DNA of 64,000 bases, from contig NZ_QMIG01000011.1 in assembly GCF_003287285.1 (NCBI RefSeq), forward strand, positions 1 to 64,000. The letters run 5' to 3'. The stretch comes from Phytoactinopolyspora halophila (GTDB taxonomy: Bacteria; Actinomycetota; Actinomycetes; Jiangellales; Jiangellaceae). Each line of letters opens with the position of its first letter. The stretch's first letter is position 1. The notes under the pieces are model-generated. The model saw only the letters and a list, made by a program, of their open reading frames with translations. It did no database searches and was not told the origin of the DNA. The translations under genes were made by a program, and so were the position numbers. Shown here piece by piece: positions 61,992-64,000 of the stretch.

Positions 61992-62506
61992 GACCGTTGC
62001 CTCTCTTCCGCCAGCTCATCGGTCGACAGGATCGCGCGCAGGTTCGCGACCGCACGGGAGGTGTGGCTCTTGACCGTGCCCGTCGAGCAGTTCAGATCGC
62101 TCGCGGCCTCCTCGACCGACAAGCCACACCAGTACCGCAGCACGAGCGTCGCCCGTTGCCGTTCCGGCAGGGTCTTCATGGCCGCCACGAGGGCGTCGCT
62201 GTCCTCGAACGACACGGCTTCCGGTGCAGCCACGTCGAAGCCGTCGAGTCCCACTTTCTCCCGGCGCCAGGGTCGTCGCTTCTCGTCCAGGTGGGCCCGG
62301 ACGATGATGCGGCGAACGTAGGCATCCTCCGCTCCTTCGCGGTGGATACGTGGCCACACGGCGTACAGCTTGATCAGGGCTGTCTGCACCAGGTCTTCGG
62401 CCGCATGCCAGTCTCCGCACACCAGGTACGCCGTCCGGCGGAGGTAGCCCCGCCGGGCACTGACATATGCCACGAACTCGTCAGCTCGTGTCTGGCTCCG
62501 AGCCAC
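61988..62506 (-). CDS. SigE family RNA polymerase sigma factor
   Basis: 172 residues. Sigma-2: YLRRTAYLVCGDWHAAEDLVQTALIKLYAVWPRI; linker AYVRRIIVRAHLDEKRRPWRRE; sigma-4: LPERQRATLVLRYWCGLSVEEAASDLNCSTGTVKSHTSRAVANLR. GTG at 62506 has GAGGGAG eight bases upstream; the frame is open further but without a site. First gene of a two-gene operon. Confidence 0.9.
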   Translation of the reverse strand: MARSQTRADEFVAYVSARRGYLRRTAYLVCGDWHAAEDLVQTALIKLYAVWPRIHREGAEDAYVRRIIVRAHLDEKRRPWRREKVGLDGFDVAAPEAVSFEDSDALVAAMKTLPERQRATLVLRYWCGLSVEEAASDLNCSTGTVKSHTSRAVANLRAILSTDELAEERQRS

Positions 62507-62632
62507 GCGATCAACTCCCTCGCGAACTTTCTCCCCTGCCACCTGCCAAACGGAATTCAACGCGGATCGGTTGTCATCCGATCGGGCCGGCTTTCCCGAT
62601 GGGGAGCAGGAGCTCCGGCTCGGGAGAGACGA

Positions 62633-63901
62633 TCACCGCACGGGTGCCGGAGGGGGCTCGACCGGCCCCGCGAGCAGCGGATCACTCAAGTCGTTCATGT
62701 ACCGGTCGAGTTCACCGGCGAGTTCATCTCGCACGCTCCTCCACTCCGGCTGCTGGGCGAGGTTGGCACTCTCCCACGGATCCTCGTCGAGCGCGTAGAG
62801 CTCCTCGCCGGGGCGAGGCGCCAGATGGGCGTCATCCATGCCGCGCCGCGTCACGCTCTCCTCCAGATCCTTGCTTAGCTTCAGCTGCGGTCCTGGCGTG
62901 TAGTTGCGGATGTACTTGTACCGATCGGTGCGCACGGCACGGATCGGATCGTAGCCGTCGTGATAGGTCTTTTGCAGGTACAGCGAGCGGCGCGACCGCT
63001 CCGCCGCTCCGCGCAGTTCGGGTTGCAGGCTGCGGCCTTCCAGCTGGGCCGGCAGCTGCTCGCCACACAGGTCAAGCACCGTCGGCACGACGTCCAGGTG
63101 GGTGACCAGTCCCGGGATGCGTCCAGGCGGTACGTTCCATGCACGTGGCGGCCGGGCGATCATCGCGACCCGCACGCCGGGGTCATACAGCGTGCCCTTG
63201 GCGCCGGGAAACGCGGCTCCGTGGTCGGTCGTGAAGATCACCAAGGTGTTGTCCGGATCGCCGTACTGATCGATAGCCTGCACCACCCTGCCGATCGCCG
63301 TGTCGAGCTGGCGCAGCGCCCCGTAGAAACTGGCGAGGTCCGCCCGGGTCTCGTCGTTGTCGGGCAGGTATGGCGGGACGTCGACGTCGCCCGGAGGGAA
63401 CGGATCGTAGTCCTCCGCCGGCCATGGCCGGTGGACCTCCCACATGCCGATCGTCACCAGATAGGGATCGTCGCTTCGCCCGTGCTCGGCGAACCAGGAC
63501 CGTGCCTCGTCGGCGACCTGCAAGGAACGCGGCAGAAAACCCAGCCCGCGCACCTCGTCGTAGCCAAGCACACACGGATCCGGGTCCTCGTGCTGCAGGC
63601 CGATGAGGGTGGTGTGCACCCCGGTGCCCTGGAGCAGTTCCGGCAGCGTCTGCACGCCGGGTGCATAGCGCCAGCCGTGGTGGGTCAGCCCCATCAGCCC
63701 GTTGCGGTGCGGAGAAACCCCGGTGAACAGGGCCGACCGGGCCGGCGTGCACAGCGGTGAGGTCGCGAAGGCCTGGTCGAAGACGAGGCCCTCGCTCGCG
63801 AAGCGTTCAAGTTCGGGTGTCGGCGCGTGCGGCGCACCGTAACAACTCAACCAGGTGCCGAGATCGTGGCAGTGGATGAGGACGATGTGCGGTGTTCGCA
63901 T
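62633..63901 (-). CDS. sulfatase, N-sulfoglucosamine sulfohydrolase-like
   Basis: 422 residues. Cys51 in PLCTPARSALFTG is the residue converted to formylglycine (C-x-P-x-R). Metal ligands are in HCHD near the start and FTTDHGAAFPGAKG. The stretch SPHRNGLMGLTHHGWRY and the closing part resemble heparan N-sulfatases, though other sulfate esters are possible. No signal peptide, so likely cytoplasmic. A perfect palindrome lies 16 bases before its start. Confidence 0.85.
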   Translation of the reverse strand: MRTPHIVLIHCHDLGTWLSCYGAPHAPTPELERFASEGLVFDQAFATSPLCTPARSALFTGVSPHRNGLMGLTHHGWRYAPGVQTLPELLQGTGVHTTLIGLQHEDPDPCVLGYDEVRGLGFLPRSLQVADEARSWFAEHGRSDDPYLVTIGMWEVHRPWPAEDYDPFPPGDVDVPPYLPDNDETRADLASFYGALRQLDTAIGRVVQAIDQYGDPDNTLVIFTTDHGAAFPGAKGTLYDPGVRVAMIARPPRAWNVPPGRIPGLVTHLDVVPTVLDLCGEQLPAQLEGRSLQPELRGAAERSRRSLYLQKTYHDGYDPIRAVRTDRYKYIRNYTPGPQLKLSKDLEESVTRRGMDDAHLAPRPGEELYALDEDPWESANLAQQPEWRSVRDELAGELDRYMNDLSDPLLAGPVEPPPAPVR

Positions 63902-63916
63902 GCTGTGAGCGCTTTC

Positions 63917-63930
63917 TTAGATCGATCTAA
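63917..63930. promoter_or_regulatory. candidate LacI-family operator before the sulfatase
   Basis: TTAGATCGATCTAA is a perfect 14-bp palindrome with a central CG, directly upstream of the sulfatase start. It shares TAnATCGATnTA with the site at 9417-9432. Confidence 0.55.
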
Positions 63931-64000
63931 TACAACGCCGCGACAACACCATGCTCCCCGGCAGATGTCAACTGCGCCCCGCGTCAGCTATCCCGGCCGC

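Overview
The window is high-GC DNA from a Gram-positive actinomycete. The evidence is GC-biased third positions, frequent GTG starts, leaderless promoters, and typical actinobacterial families: NucS, DnaE2/ImuA'/ImuB, MMPL transporter, DivIVA/Scy-like coiled coil, DUF222-HNH protein, SigE- and SigJ-type sigma factors. A member of the Jiangellaceae or a relative is my guess, not a demonstrated identity. It looks chromosomal. I see no tRNA, rRNA, CRISPR array, transposase, integrase or phage gene.

Layout. 0-4.2 kb: on the minus strand, a 50-residue membrane peptide, a PH-domain membrane protein and a MarR regulator, then methylmalonyl-CoA epimerase, thiolase and MeaB (propionyl/methylmalonyl-CoA metabolism). 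4.4-14 kb: a polarity-type coiled-coil protein, an MMPL transporter, a LacI regulator divergent from a HAD phosphatase, a metallophosphoesterase, a formaldehyde/alcohol dehydrogenase and a SurA-N lipoprotein. Three copies of one dispersed inverted repeat lie in the first 12 kb. 14-23 kb: an amino-sugar locus made of an ABC importer without ATPase, a ROK regulator, a GH89 alpha-N-acetylglucosaminidase, MurQ and a MurK-like kinase. 23-31 kb: sulfotransferase, degenerate multicopper oxidase, AraC/DUF3224 pair, AbrB-ABC operon, a toxin-antitoxin pair and lpdA. 31-35 kb: a five-gene operon of a small secreted protein, a lipoprotein, a peptidoglycan-binding adaptor, an ABC ATPase and an FtsX permease, resembling a bacteriocin or cell-envelope export system. 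35-39 kb: an LLM oxidoreductase-hemerythrin fusion, MarR and a CoA-disulfide-reductase-like enzyme.

38.8-44.7 kb and 55-60 kb hold a DNA-damage mutagenesis set. A DUF222-HNH protein, DnaE2 and NucS form a tightly spaced minus-strand operon behind a promoter with a near-consensus LexA box. imuA' and imuB are 2.6 kb apart, and each has a perfect LexA box between -35 and -10. The mismatch endonuclease NucS thus appears to share a transcript with the error-prone polymerase, which I consider the most interesting arrangement here.

44.7-48.8 kb: a FecCD-type metal/heme importer behind a Fur-like palindrome, a degenerate tandem repeat, and an ArsR/AHSA1 pair. 50-53 kb: a lantibiotic-type ABC transporter with a structured leader and a histidine kinase that has no response regulator nearby. 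53-58.7 kb: a second sulfotransferase paralogous to the one at 23 kb, GNAT, DUF4287 protein, SigJ (ECF41) divergent from an NAD(P)-binding protein, a DinB gene remnant and a VOC protein. 60-64 kb: a SigE-family sigma factor with its membrane partner, and a sulfatase whose upstream palindrome matches the putative LacI operator at 9.4 kb. Starts were moved from the longest open frame wherever a Shine-Dalgarno sequence, gene overlap or promoter decided otherwise; all functions are read from motifs without database searches.
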